Assembly (NCBI GenBank): GCA_006503475.1
Contig: RSEH01000030.1
Span: forward strand, 147,082-211,081
Length of the DNA stretch: 64,000 nt
Source of the DNA: Stentor roeselii
Lineage: Eukaryota; Ciliophora; Heterotrichea; Heterotrichida; Stentoridae
Direction: 5' to 3'
Of the stretch, positions 1 to 10,296 are shown piece after piece. The position numbers were made by a program, and so were the translations under genes. The notes under the pieces are model-generated. The model was given only the letters and a program-made list of their open reading frames with translations, was not told the DNA's origin and searched no databases. Positions within the stretch are counted from its first letter, which is position 1. Every line of letters begins with the position of its first letter.

Positions 1-1912
1 TCAAATCAATGTAATACAATAAATTATTGAAGTGGCCTGTTCTTGGATTGTCGTTAAAACTTTCACACCCTCCATGCACAAAAAGTTTCCCCTGATAAAA
101 AACCGAAGCACTTCTAAAAGACCTAACATCCAAATTCCCAACAAAATCCTCCGTCCCATTAATCAAATCATACAAAACAACAGAGCCACTAGCAAACATT
201 TCATTTCTAATTCCTCCAATCCTAACAATTTTATCTCCAACAAAAAAATCATTCCCTTCTCCCCAAACACTATTAAAATCCTTTAAAACCATCAAACTTT
301 TCCAAGCCAAACCTTGAAAACTAAGAACCCTTACTTGAAGATTAACAGAAAATTCACTATCAAGTCCAAAAGCATAAAGAAACATTGAAGAATTAACATG
401 ACAAGTTGCATAAACAACTCCAATATCAGCACTAACCATCAAGTACTGATTACTCAACAAGCTAAAACTAATAAGCTTGTCACTAACCTTAGTCAAAGTC
501 ATTCCTCCATAAATATACATCAAAGGAAAGTAAATCGCAAGGCAAGCTCCTTTCGCTGGTTGAGGAAGAAAGCCACTAACAGGCTTTAATTCCTGCCAAG
601 TTGCCGTAGGCAAGTTGAAAATAAACAAATCATTCAAAAGTCCTAAACTTCCTTCCCCGCCCCAGACCACTAACGAGTCTCCTAAAATTTCAGAAGCGAA
701 TTCAAAGCGGCCTGAAGGGACTTCTCCTCCAACATTAACAATTTCCCAAGTTTCTGAAGCCAAATTGAATTTCCACAAGTCATTTAATAACTTTTTTCCA
801 GCTCTTCCTGCGAAAAGATAAAGACTTCCACCACTTACATGAAGTTTATGCTGTTGACGAGATTGAGGTGAAGTGAAATGAGGAGAAAGAAGGGTTTTTT
901 CGAAGGAGGGTAGATTGAAAGACCAAAGTTCATTTTTGAGGTCTTCTGAGATGTTTTCTTTGTTTTGTTTTAGACCTGCGAAGGTGAAGAAGGTGTTGTT
1001 GGAAGATGTGCTTGAGAAGAAGAGACTTGGAGTTGGTAGTGAAAAGTTTTGGAGAATGGTGAATGTTTCTAGGTCTATTTGTAGCACTTCGTTTATTGCA
1101 GTGTTTTGGGTGGAGTCCCACCCGAAAAAGAGGTAAAGGGATGAGTTGAAGATTATGCCTCCGCATGATTCACGGGGAGAGGAAACTTCGAGTTCCGGTG
1201 AGTCCCAAAGGTCTTGTTTTAGAGAGTATTTGAAAATTTTTGATTTATTGTTTAGGGTATTTCCGTTACCTGAAAATATTAAGACTTTTTCGTTGAATAG
1301 TTTTAGTACTGGGGAGTAGATCTTTGGGATTTTGTCATTGTCTGAGCCTTTTTTCCAGGTTTTGTTGGATGGATCTAGACTTTATAAGGATTACAAGTAG
1401 ATTGAGTTCATTACTGATTCGAGTCCTTTGCCTCCAAAAACCACAAAAAAATGTTTATCATCAATAATTCCAAAGTCAAACCCAAAAAAACTCATCAAAG
1501 GAGGCTTATTATCACACTTAACAATATTCCACCTTAATTTTTTCAAATCAAATTCCCAAAGATCATTGAACAGTCCATTGAGGCCATATCCCCCAAAAAT
1601 GAAAATCTTTTGCTCGAAAATAAAACCCCCAGATCCTGACCTGCCATCTGCATAAAAAATACCTGGACTGTTTACAGAAGTAGGAGATATGGAAGTCCAC
1701 TGGTTTGAAGATAAAGAAAAGTTGTAAAGGTCCGAAAAGAAAAATGAACCAGATTGGCCTCCGAATAAGATGAGACAAGATTCTGAGTCGTGAAAGAGAA
1801 GTAAAGAGTTCACTCGGGGTGAAGGAGGAGTTTTTGTTTTAGGAATGTAAGTTGGGGTCAGGGCAGAGAGTGTTTGGAATAGCAGATGAAAAATTAGGAG
1901 TTTTATTGTCAT
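1..1912 (-). CDS. Secreted Kelch-repeat protein (3' end beyond the window)
   Basis: Protein of at least 632 residues running off the left edge. Exon 1 (1395-1912) starts with a hydrophobic signal-like segment (MTIKLLIFHLLFQTLSA), so the protein is probably secreted or membrane anchored. A 15-nt intron, GTAATCCTTATAAAG (1380-1394 on the minus strand), must be removed. After it, the frame stays open to base 1 and reads YFLDPSNKTWKKG. Repeated Kelch signatures occur throughout, such as LILFGGQSG, IFIFGGYG, FFVVFGGKG, YLFFGW, YLFAGRAG and MYIYGGM, each followed by a W about 20 residues later (DLWEF, DLWKF). This implies one or more beta-propellers used for protein or glycan contacts. No catalytic domain is seen in the visible part, and a C-terminal anchor could lie outside the window. 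The Kelch call is firm, the biological role is unknown. Confidence 0.85.
1380..1394 (-). other. 15-nt intron in the Kelch gene
   Basis: GTAATCCTTATAAAG on the minus strand contains an in-frame TAA. Its removal joins two Kelch-coding frames without changing the repeat pattern. Length and GTA..AG ends match the other tiny introns in this window. Confidence 0.85.
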
Positions 1913-3458
1913 TTTTTTATTATTTGATTGTTTGGACGTAGAATAAAAAGAATAAAAGTTGGATTTGGTTATGAATTTATGAGATTATTTTTCAATTGAA
2001 AATGTTAATTTTTTTTAAACTTAAATTTTTTTACTTTGGTTTTTTTACGTATTTTAAGGTGATTATTATTGAAGATAGTATTTAGAAAAAGTTTAGTAAA
2101 TAGGTAAAGAATATAGGGAATTTAGTAAGATATTTTTTGTTCATATATTTAAATACTGCTCAAAATATTGACCTTATAGAGTGACTAAATAAATTTTAAT
2201 ATCAATTATATTGGTAAAAATGAAGGTATTTCTAAGTTAGTTTCTTTATAAGTATCCATCTCTCGAAACTTTATATTCTATTAAATTTATCCGAAATATA
2301 TAATCGAATATTAATGAAATTCTCGATTTTCTTTATTATCAATAAAGTAATCGAAATCCTAAAATCTATATAATTGATGCTAATTCTGTATTTCTCCCCA
2401 TTTCTTAGTTCAGCCGATTATCTTACCCATCTTTTAAATGCGGTGATCTTCCTTCAGGCATATTTTACGAGCACTCAGAATTTTTGAGCAAAGGTGTAGC
2501 AAGTGATTGAGAAGCCAATAGACCTGAAGCCAGATCCCTGAAGACTTCTTCAACAATGAATCTCGCATTTCGTCCTCAAATTTATTATCAACATGTTAGC
2601 TAGGTTTGAAATGCTCATCATCCTTTCACTGCGAGAACCTACCAGGAATCTCATGTTTTTAGAACAGATTCGGTCCATCTGAAAATGGTATCTGCAAAGA
2701 ACTCTCATCAGATGACAGATGCGATTAAACCTCTCAATCTAATCCAGGCCTCTTCATCCAGATCTCTCCAACCCAAGAGGAAATTTTCTCTAATCCTGTC
2801 AAAAGACCTGCATCTTTAAAGACAGAGACCTTTGCATATTCAATTTCACTTCTCACAATAAAAAATGTGTGCCAATCACTCAGCCAGTTCTGTAACAATT
2901 CTTGAAGATATCCTTGTCACGGTCTTATCCGGTTTGCAAAGACGGCGCTTGTGGCTTGGTTGATGATTCTTCGGCTGCCATTTGTGTCAAGTCCTTCAAA
3001 ATCTTATTTCATTGGATAGTCCTTGTGAAGTCTGCATCGGCGAGTACGAAACTTATTGCTTCATGAATGGATTTCTTGAAGAATGCATTTGTGGAATGTC
3101 TGGAAAGGCTTTGCTCTGAGTTCTTCGGGACAGGTAAGATTCTTTGGCTTTTGAAGAACTTCGAAGTTTCAATAGGCTCTGCTGTTTCTATGTGCAATGA
3201 TTTAATGATACTCTCATATACATGCGGGATTATGTCAAGGCTGAAGCTTTGTAAGATTTCAGTATTATTCTTGGATGTCTTCTTATCGGGTGCTTGTCTA
3301 AAGGCTCAAGACTATCTCAAAAAACGACTTTCACATGCCTAAAAATTTTAAGTCACGACTAAAAAGACTTTGAATCTATTAGTTTTCCATGATTCAAACT
3401 TTTCAATCTTTCTACCCCTTTCAATCTTTTAAAAATATTAGATTATTTATAAACCCCC
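1913..3458. other. Intergenic region with a possible gene remnant (about 2400-3340)
   Basis: The first 480 bases and the last 110 are very AT-rich spacer. The middle, about 2400-3340, has visibly higher GC, like coding DNA here, but every frame is broken by stops. Cysteine-rich fragments appear in different plus-strand frames, for example VCKDGACG near 2935 and SPCEVCIGEYETYC near 3018-3060. This fits a decayed cysteine-rich gene or an unrecognised noncoding RNA. A 91-codon open frame at 3067-3342 shows no recognisable domain, so I do not call it a gene. Confidence 0.3.
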
Positions 3459-3899
3459 ATGGAAAACAACCAGAATGTCGATATTGAAGCACTGGCTCTA
3501 ATTGTAGGAGTCTCCAGAACAGCGGAAATCAGCAAAATCTCTGAAGACGCGATCATGAAAATGCTTGGAAGACTTCATCCTGAAAATCACGGCTTTTTCT
3601 ATTTCTTGAAAGACTGTCTGATTCACATGATTTCAAAAATCGGAGAAGAAGAAACTTCAAAAAAACTCGAAATAAGCCTTCCAGTTATCAAGACTATTAA
3701 AAAACATGCGGCGAAAGTTGGAAAAGTTTCAAGAAATTTTAATAGAAAAAATGAAAGAGTTGAAAATGAAGAGTTGAAAAATGATGTTATTGACTTTTAT
3801 AATAACTGCAAAAGTATCACCAAGACTGCGGAGCATTTCAAGATTAGGAAGGAAAAGGCTATCTCGTATGTGATAAACTCGTCAGAATTGATTGATTAG
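3459..3899 (+). CDS. Small hypothetical protein with an HTH-like C-terminus
   Basis: Intact 146-residue frame with ATG right after a short AT-rich leader, ending in TAG. I do not recognise the family. The protein is mostly helical and lysine-rich. Residues about 120-142 (SITKTAEHFKIRKEKAISYV) have the alternating pattern of a helix-turn-helix of the transposase or Psq type, and residues about 78-95 (TSKKLEISLPVIKTIKK) look like a second, weaker one. It could be a small DNA-binding protein or a domesticated transposase fragment. No catalytic motif and no membrane segment are seen. It stands alone, with more than 340 bp on each side. Confidence 0.55.
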   Translation: MENNQNVDIEALALIVGVSRTAEISKISEDAIMKMLGRLHPENHGFFYFLKDCLIHMISKIGEEETSKKLEISLPVIKTIKKHAAKVGKVSRNFNRKNERVENEELKNDVIDFYNNCKSITKTAEHFKIRKEKAISYVINSSELID

Positions 3900-4247
3900 G
3901 TTTTTTATGGAATAGGTAAGTAGATTTAGTGGATTTCAATTTAGTGGTTTTTTAGATGGTCTTAGGAAATATTAGAGCTTATTTTATTTAAGAGGACTGT
4001 GATCTTGTTTATATAATATTAAAAATTTTGGAGAATAATTTGAATTTCTTAGGAAGATTATCATTTTAATTTTGGGACTAGATGTAGAGAGATGAAGTAA
4101 ACTAAATTTATAAATAACAAGAGCGATAAATAATGTTAATATCTTATGATAAAGTGATTTCATAATAAAGTCTTCCTTAATTATCCTAATTCTATTTGAA
4201 AAATAGTCAATCTTTAAACATCCACTTAACTAACTAAAAATCCTAAG
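3900..4247. other. AT-rich spacer
   Basis: No open frame, repeat or RNA fold that I can support. It holds the 3' flanks of the HTH-like gene and the WD40 gene. Confidence 0.6.
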
Positions 4248-6224
4248 TTATAAATTTGAAATCACTCGATATTTTCTCCTAATGGCGTATCCTTTAATTC
4301 TTATATCTTTTAATTTTCTAAATATTCCTACAATAGCATTCCTTTCAACATTAATTAAATGGAATCTTAACCTCGAATCCTGTATTAAGAATCTTTTTTC
4401 ACTCTTGCAAGGAAAAATATCAAAGCAGTTAATACGAGCCTTCACCTTTATTAACGTCGAGAATTTTATCAAAGCAAATAAATCCCGATTTTCATCAAAG
4501 AACATAAAATCATCTTCATTAAACTTGCCAAGGATAATTTTAAAATCATGTACGAATAAAACTTTTGAATTCATCGTTTCTCTGAACACAGATTTTTTTT
4601 CAGTTGAATATGCAAGAACACTATGATTTTTATTCGCTGTTATGAATGTTATTCGCTCGGCCTCAAAACAAAACTGTAAAATCAGATTTAAAATAGGAGG
4701 CTCTACGTCTTTCATAATTTCGAATAAGTAAATATATCCTAAATTAGTTCCACATATCACGAATGAGTTGTCAAAGCAAAAACTCCTGATAGGCCCAGGA
4801 AAATTTACACATGTTAGAAGTTCATTAGATATGAGATCAGTTAATTTTATTTCTTTCTGACCATGTAGTACTTTTGTTAAGTCGTTTGAAAAATCTACAA
4901 ATTTATTGAAGTGAAAATTTTTTTCTTCTGATACTTTTTTCATATTTTGTGAATCATACTCAGATAAGGTAAAATCGTCGTAAAGGATAAGGAAATTATT
5001 TTTAAATTTAATTGCTGATAAAGGTATTGATTCGACATTTATTGTATCCAAGGGTAATAAAGTGTTCGAATTCAAAAGCATAATATTTTATCTAATGATG
5101 TTGATATGATCTTATTTGAAGTACTTAAATATTTCAGTGATAGAATCATATCGTTATGGATTTTTCTTCTTTGGAGTTCTTTATTTGTAAATAGTTCAAA
5201 ATTTATAATTGTTCCGTTTTCACACCCAGTCACTAAACAACCATTGTTTTTATTGAATACACAGCACTTTATGATGCTCACATCACGATCATCATTATTA
5301 ATTTTCGAAAGACTATTTTTTAATTTAAAATTATAAAGTGCTCCTATATGACTATTAGTTGCAAAGATTAAATAAATTTTGTCTTTTATATGCTTTAAAA
5401 ATACAACTGCTGAACTTAAACATATCTTATGAATTAATTTTGAAGGATTGAATCTCCAAACTCTTATAGTATTGTCAGATGAACTGCTTACAAAAGAGGA
5501 ATTTTCAGAATTAATAATCAAACATAAAATTACATCTGTATGGCCTTTGAAACATGATTTGATTTTTCGTGCTTTAATACTCCACAAACATATCGTTCCA
5601 TCACCTGAGCCTGAAAAACAATACTTAGATGATGAATCTATTTTAATAACTCTAATAGGTGATTTATTAAAAGTGAAGTGCATTCTCTGGTCTAAATTAT
5701 TAATTTCCCACAGTTTTATTATACCATTTTCACTTCCAGTAATGAAACAGTTTAAATTTTTTGAAAATATTATGCAGGATAATTGACAATTTTGGAGTAT
5801 ATGGAAGTTCTTCATTAATTTTTTCAACTTATTTTCATGGTATCTTGATAAAGTAATTTCTACTAATAGAGGAAGATTGAAATATTTCTTTATTCCAATA
5901 TGCAAATTGACATAATTTTTTTTTTTCAGATAATATTTGGATTTGCTTGATACCTTTTGTATTATAAAACGGAGTTTTAAACATTATTTTCCTAAAAAAT
6001 TCTTGTAATATAAGAGAGAATATGAATAATTCTTTAGTCCTTAATACATACTCGAATGACTTAATGAATTTTATTCTTCGGTTTATTTGAGCTTTATGGC
6101 ATATCCTCTTATCAATTTTTTTCTTGATTAGATGAATTGAAGGCTCTTTTAAATGATTTTCAAGTTCTTTTAGTGAAATCAATTTTTTCTGGCATGAGCA
6201 AATATAACTTTTACTCTTTTCCAT
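4248..6224 (-). pseudogene. WD40-repeat protein gene with two apparent frameshifts
   Basis: Three overlapping frames together encode one WD40 protein of about 655 residues. Frame 1 starts at the ATG at 6224 (MEKSKSYICSCQKK). It shifts at an 11-A homopolymer (5916-5926, minus-strand A). Frame 2 then carries classic WD repeats (FITGSENGIIKLW, CFSGSGDGTICLW, FVSSSSDNTIRVW). A second shift, of -1 type, lies at about 5081-5090, where TSLDKI should run on into MLLNSNTLL. Frame 3 holds a divergent second propeller. Neither junction contains a GT..AG tiny intron, so splicing does not explain them. One A fewer in the homopolymer would repair the first. Either the assembly has indels here or the gene is decaying. 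The function is unknown, and WD propellers are protein scaffolds. Confidence 0.6.
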
Positions 6225-6239
6225 ATTTTTATAAGCCAA

Positions 6240-6675
6240 TTAAAAGTTTAATATTCAAATCATCCAAAAAAATTATAATCTTAAACTTTAAGTGAATTCA
6301 AATAAATAAAACAATCCTTGGAAGTGCTGTTCATATCTACGCTCAATTCTTCAAAAAGATGAAAAATCTATGAGAAAAGAATACCCGGCTTCCTTATTCT
6401 ATAAAATGAATAAATTACTATATTATATTAAATTATTAAATATGCTAAGTATTTCGACGAATAAAGAAAACTATCAAGTTAAAGTAAAGAAATAGTTCCA
6501 ATCTATTAATATCAGTCTTTTAATACTCTTAACCAAATAAAATCTAATATTCAACAATCAACCTAAACTAAAGATTTATAAAACCTATCTAATCAAACCT
6601 TTGATGATTATCTAAGAAAGTTTCATTCATAACCAAAAATTAACTAATCCTTAAACTATAATTTCTCTGCTTCAA
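6240..6675. other. AT-rich spacer
   Basis: About 440 bases between the WD40 start and the phosphatase 3' end. I see no gene, repeat or structured RNA. Confidence 0.6.
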
Positions 6676-7563
6676 TCATTCTTCAGACACCGGTTCAAGC
6701 ACTAAAAAGCTGCATTCAAGGTTTTGGCCAATTTCAAGTACAGCTCCTTTATTTCCAAAGCTCTGGCAATAATTAGCAGCTGAAAATATCGTCAAGACCA
6801 TTCCGTCATGAGTGAAGCTAAATCCTTCCATCATAAACTGATGTGATCTTGCGATAAGCTTGAGTCCATTTACATGATTAAACTGCTCGGTGATGTTTTT
6901 TCCAAAAGTGTATCCTCCTTTCCTTGGATTAAGATTCCAGCCTTCGCGATTGTCTGGATCTGAATAGAGCAAGTCACATAAAGGGCCTTGATCAGGTACT
7001 TCTTGCACCCTGTTCAATCGTCTTAAGTCATCAAGAATATCAATTGAAGGTGATAGTCCTGCATGAAGACTGAAGATTTCGTTTTCAACCAGAGCAGCAA
7101 CAGGTAAATAATCAAATAGATTCGTGAATAATCTCCAAACTGTAGAATTTCAGTATTTCTTTAAGCATTCATCATAAAATCCATAAACTTTTGAAATTTC
7201 TCGAGACTCGTGATTCCCTCTAGTCAAAGTTACTTGTTCTCGAAATCTGACTTTCAATAAAATAAGAAGACTGATAGTTTCTAATGAATGACATCCCCGG
7301 TCAACATAATCACCTATGAATAAATAACAGATCTCTGGCGGTTTCCCTCTTTTGTTGAATAATCTGAGTAAATCATAGAATTGACCGTGAATATCTCCAC
7401 AGACAGTAACTGGAGATTTGACTGTTTGGATGTTGTGCTCTTCTTGCAAGATTTCTATTGCCTTTTCACAAAGATTCTTTATTTCTGATTCAGATAAATA
7501 CTTGCATTCGAGAATTTGAGAAATTTGATGATCAATCATCTTGATATCTAGTGGATCAGACAT
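6676..7563 (-). pseudogene. PP2A-family Ser/Thr phosphatase catalytic subunit with an in-frame TGA
   Basis: A 295-codon frame aligns end to end with PPP-family phosphatases of the PP2A/PP4/PP6 group. It keeps the metal and phosphate motifs GDIHGQ, GDYVDRG, RGNHESR and the histidines of LHAGLSPS and ARSHQ. A TGA at 7150-7152 sits after YDECLKKY, where PP2A has glycine (KYGNANVW), so a single GGA to TGA change explains it. Coding resumes at once in the same frame (NSTVWRLFTNLFDYLP). No 15-nt intron can remove the stop. Other drift: HGGLSPS has become HAGLSPS, SAPNYC has become SAANYC, and the C-terminal DYFL methylation tail is missing (ends PVSEE). Since TGA ends other genes here, this is most likely a nonsense-bearing or decaying paralog. 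A sequencing error or readthrough remain possible. Confidence 0.7.
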
Positions 7564-8031
7564 ATTTAATGAAATTCAATCACTAAAGTTGTTAAATTTG
7601 ATTGTTTTTAAGGATTATCGTATTCAAGGATGAAGTTTCAAATAATTCGGTTCATTAACTTTCTTTGGTGTTGTATTAATAAAATTATTAATAAAGATAA
7701 TTTATCCTATTCTTATAAATTGTCTTTAGTGGTCGAAGATATAAATTTTACTTTCGCTAATATGGGATGGAAGATTCTGAGTCTTCTGCTTTAGTTATGA
7801 AATAGCATTAGAAATTTTTTTTCAAGTTTTGTTGATTATGGTTAATAGAAAATCAAAACTTTATATTATTTAAACATATATTATAAACCTAATCGATTTT
7901 GATCAAGCCGATCATATTTTTTTAAACTAGAAAAAACGATGAACCTTTTTCAATAATTTGATATCAAAGCACTTAATATCTGAGATCCTTTAAAAGTCAC
8001 CCTTTTATCCAATCTTTTCCTAATCCTAATA
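7564..8031. other. AT-rich spacer, head-to-head intergenic region
   Basis: It separates the divergent phosphatase and channel genes and should hold both promoters. I see no conserved element. Confidence 0.6.
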
Positions 8032-9864
8032 ATGTATTTCAAAAATTCGAGCTATCAACTAAATGAAACTAGTCTCACCGAGAGAAATGAAGAAACATTA
8101 GAACACAGAAGAACATATAAAGCTTATTGGAAAAGAGCTCTAACTAAAATTAAGATAAGCAGAGTACTGCAAAAACTATCTGCTTATTCAGGTGATCATG
8201 AACTTTTCAATCGTTTTGCTGAAATAAAAATTCCACTATTGAATATAAGTAGCAGGAATCGTTTTATTTTTCTTCCTTTTTCCTATGTGTACTTAACCTG
8301 GGTTGTATTTTTGGCTTTGTGTATGGTTTACCTTTGCTCTTATGGGATTTTTATCTTCAGTTTTTATCCCTATGACAATTCATCAAGAGAGACTTCAATG
8401 GAAGTATTAATTGATTTTCTCTTCATCATCGATATTATTTTTTCTCTAAACCTAGCTTATTTCGATGAGTTCAACAATCTCACCTACGAAAGATCAAAAA
8501 TATGCAAAAATTATATGAAAACATTTTTACTTCCAGATTTAATCAGCGCATTACCTTTAGGAATAATTCTAAGATCATCTCCTCATGAAGAATTTTCCAT
8601 AATCTTCATGTTTAGACACATTCCAAAGCTTTTCAAGTGGATAAAAATCAGGGTTTCTATAAAAAATTTCTCATTATTGAAAAAAGTTGATTATATCCAA
8701 ACTTTATATAAGTTAGAACTTTTTTGGTTAAAACTTATTTTAGTTATAATGTTTGCTATTCATATCGTAGCTTGCATCTTTTTTCTGGTTGCCAGAGCAG
8801 ATAATTTTTCTTATGATTCTTGGGTAACTAAATCAGGACTAATTGACAGCTCAGTAGAGGTTAAGTATTTGACTTCTTTATACTGGGCAATTGTTACTTT
8901 AGTTAGTTTAGGATACGGTGACATCCATCCATACACTCAACTCGAAACAGTTATTAGCCTACTCTGGGAATTATCAAGCATGTTTATAATTTCCTACTCA
9001 ATCAGTACCCTAACAATAATTTCTAGCAGAACAAACCAAATGAGCACGAACCTCACAGAAAGTCTTTATTTCGCAGAACAATTTTCCCAAAAAAGCGATC
9101 TTCCAAGATCCTTAACCACCAGACTAAAAATATTCATCAGAAACAAAAAGTTAATAAAAAAAAAAGAGACCCTAAAAACTTTGTTAAATTCATTAAACCC
9201 GACCATAAAACTCGAAATCGCTTTAAACATGCACCAAAAATCACTTTCAAAAATCGATTTTTTCTCAGGTAAAAGTCACTTTTTCTTATCAACAGTCCCT
9301 TTTTACCTGGACTTTCTTCAGTTTAACTCAAACGAATACCTTTTTCATAGTTCTTCCGCTTCAGACTCTCTTTTCTTCATTGTAACTGGGAGAGTTAAGA
9401 TGTTTTATCAAGATACTTTATTTTTTCTCTGCAAAGAAGGTGAAATTTTAGGAGATTTAGAAGTTTTTAGTAGAAAAGAAAGAAAATTTGATGCACTTTG
9501 TGTTGAATTTTGTAAAGTTTTTAGGATTTTTAAAGAAAATTTGCAGAAAATTGAGGAAAAATTTCCTCAAGAATTTGAAGAATTGAAGGAAATTAGAAAG
9601 AAAAGAAAAGATAGTCTTGCTCTTCATCTTGCTGAAATGATTTGTCTTAAAAATTATCAAATTGACCCGATTAATGGAATTAGTCATGAGGTTATTTTAA
9701 GAGAAAAGGAAAGATTGAAAAAGGATGTTTTTTCTTTTAAGGATGAAAATTGCCTTAGTTCAAGAGCTAAAAAAGCTTTGGCTATGTTGTCTGGGACTGA
9801 AGAATGTATCAATAATTGTCAAGAGATTGTTAAAGATTTTTTATTTGTTGAAAATTTGGATTAA
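8032..9864 (+). CDS. Voltage-gated/cyclic-nucleotide-type potassium channel
   Basis: Protein of 610 residues with the HCN/CNG/EAG layout. Six hydrophobic segments span about residues 80-335: S1 with YVYLTWVVFLALCMVYL, S2 with LIDFLFIIDIIF, then S3-S6. A P-loop TLVSLGYGDIHP lies near residue 294. GYGD predicts potassium selectivity, although the usual TV before it is SL. The S4 region (about 195-215, FRHIPKLFKWIKIRVSIKNF) has widely spaced basic residues, so voltage sensing may be weak. A C-linker and a cyclic-nucleotide-binding-like domain follow (about 425-530, FIVTGRVKMFYQD, GEILGDLEVFSR). The FGE(L/I)AL..R.. binding cassette is degenerate, so ligand binding is doubtful. Ciliates carry many such channels to control ciliary beating and membrane excitability. 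The start is the first ATG after an AT-rich leader. Confidence 0.9.
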   Translation: MYFKNSSYQLNETSLTERNEETLEHRRTYKAYWKRALTKIKISRVLQKLSAYSGDHELFNRFAEIKIPLLNISSRNRFIFLPFSYVYLTWVVFLALCMVYLCSYGIFIFSFYPYDNSSRETSMEVLIDFLFIIDIIFSLNLAYFDEFNNLTYERSKICKNYMKTFLLPDLISALPLGIILRSSPHEEFSIIFMFRHIPKLFKWIKIRVSIKNFSLLKKVDYIQTLYKLELFWLKLILVIMFAIHIVACIFFLVARADNFSYDSWVTKSGLIDSSVEVKYLTSLYWAIVTLVSLGYGDIHPYTQLETVISLLWELSSMFIISYSISTLTIISSRTNQMSTNLTESLYFAEQFSQKSDLPRSLTTRLKIFIRNKKLIKKKETLKTLLNSLNPTIKLEIALNMHQKSLSKIDFFSGKSHFFLSTVPFYLDFLQFNSNEYLFHSSSASDSLFFIVTGRVKMFYQDTLFFLCKEGEILGDLEVFSRKERKFDALCVEFCKVFRIFKENLQKIEEKFPQEFEELKEIRKKRKDSLALHLAEMICLKNYQIDPINGISHEVILREKERLKKDVFSFKDENCLSSRAKKALAMLSGTEECINNCQEIVKDFLFVENLD

Positions 9865-10296
9865 ATGGTTTAATAGTTAAACTTATAATAAATGAATGAT
9901 AGTTTTTTGGTTGATCACTTTGTAGAAGATTTTAAGTTAATTAAGAATTTAAACCAGTGAATTTTTAGATAAAACTTTAGATTAAATCAATATGCTGGTG
10001 AAGTCTCATGATAATTTAATGGCTTATAAGTTTGTCTATGAGGATTAAAACTATTATTGTAAACTTTCAAATAAAATCATCATCTAAATAACTAGTTTCT
10101 ATTATAAAATCAATATAAATTACTACTCAATTATTCTGAAAATTTATCATATATATAAACAAATTACCTCAAAAATTAATATCATCTATATTAGACCTCT
10201 AAATCATAAACCCTAAATCCAAATAAAAAACCTAAATTCTCAATAAAGCACATCCTCCTAAAAAAAAATTGAAAATCAATCAATCCATGAATTAAC
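9865..10296. other. AT-rich spacer between convergent genes
   Basis: I see nothing beyond AT-rich 3' flanks. A single CCCTAAA occurs near 10210 but is not repeated. Confidence 0.6.

Noticed and set aside
32-1136. Several plus-strand frames at the left end
   Set aside because: They lie opposite the continuous Kelch-coding frame, which has conserved repeats.
6676-7563. TGA reassigned to an amino acid in this organism
   Set aside because: Several intact genes end in TGA at the expected place (for example at 25873 and 45860), so a genome-wide reassignment does not fit.
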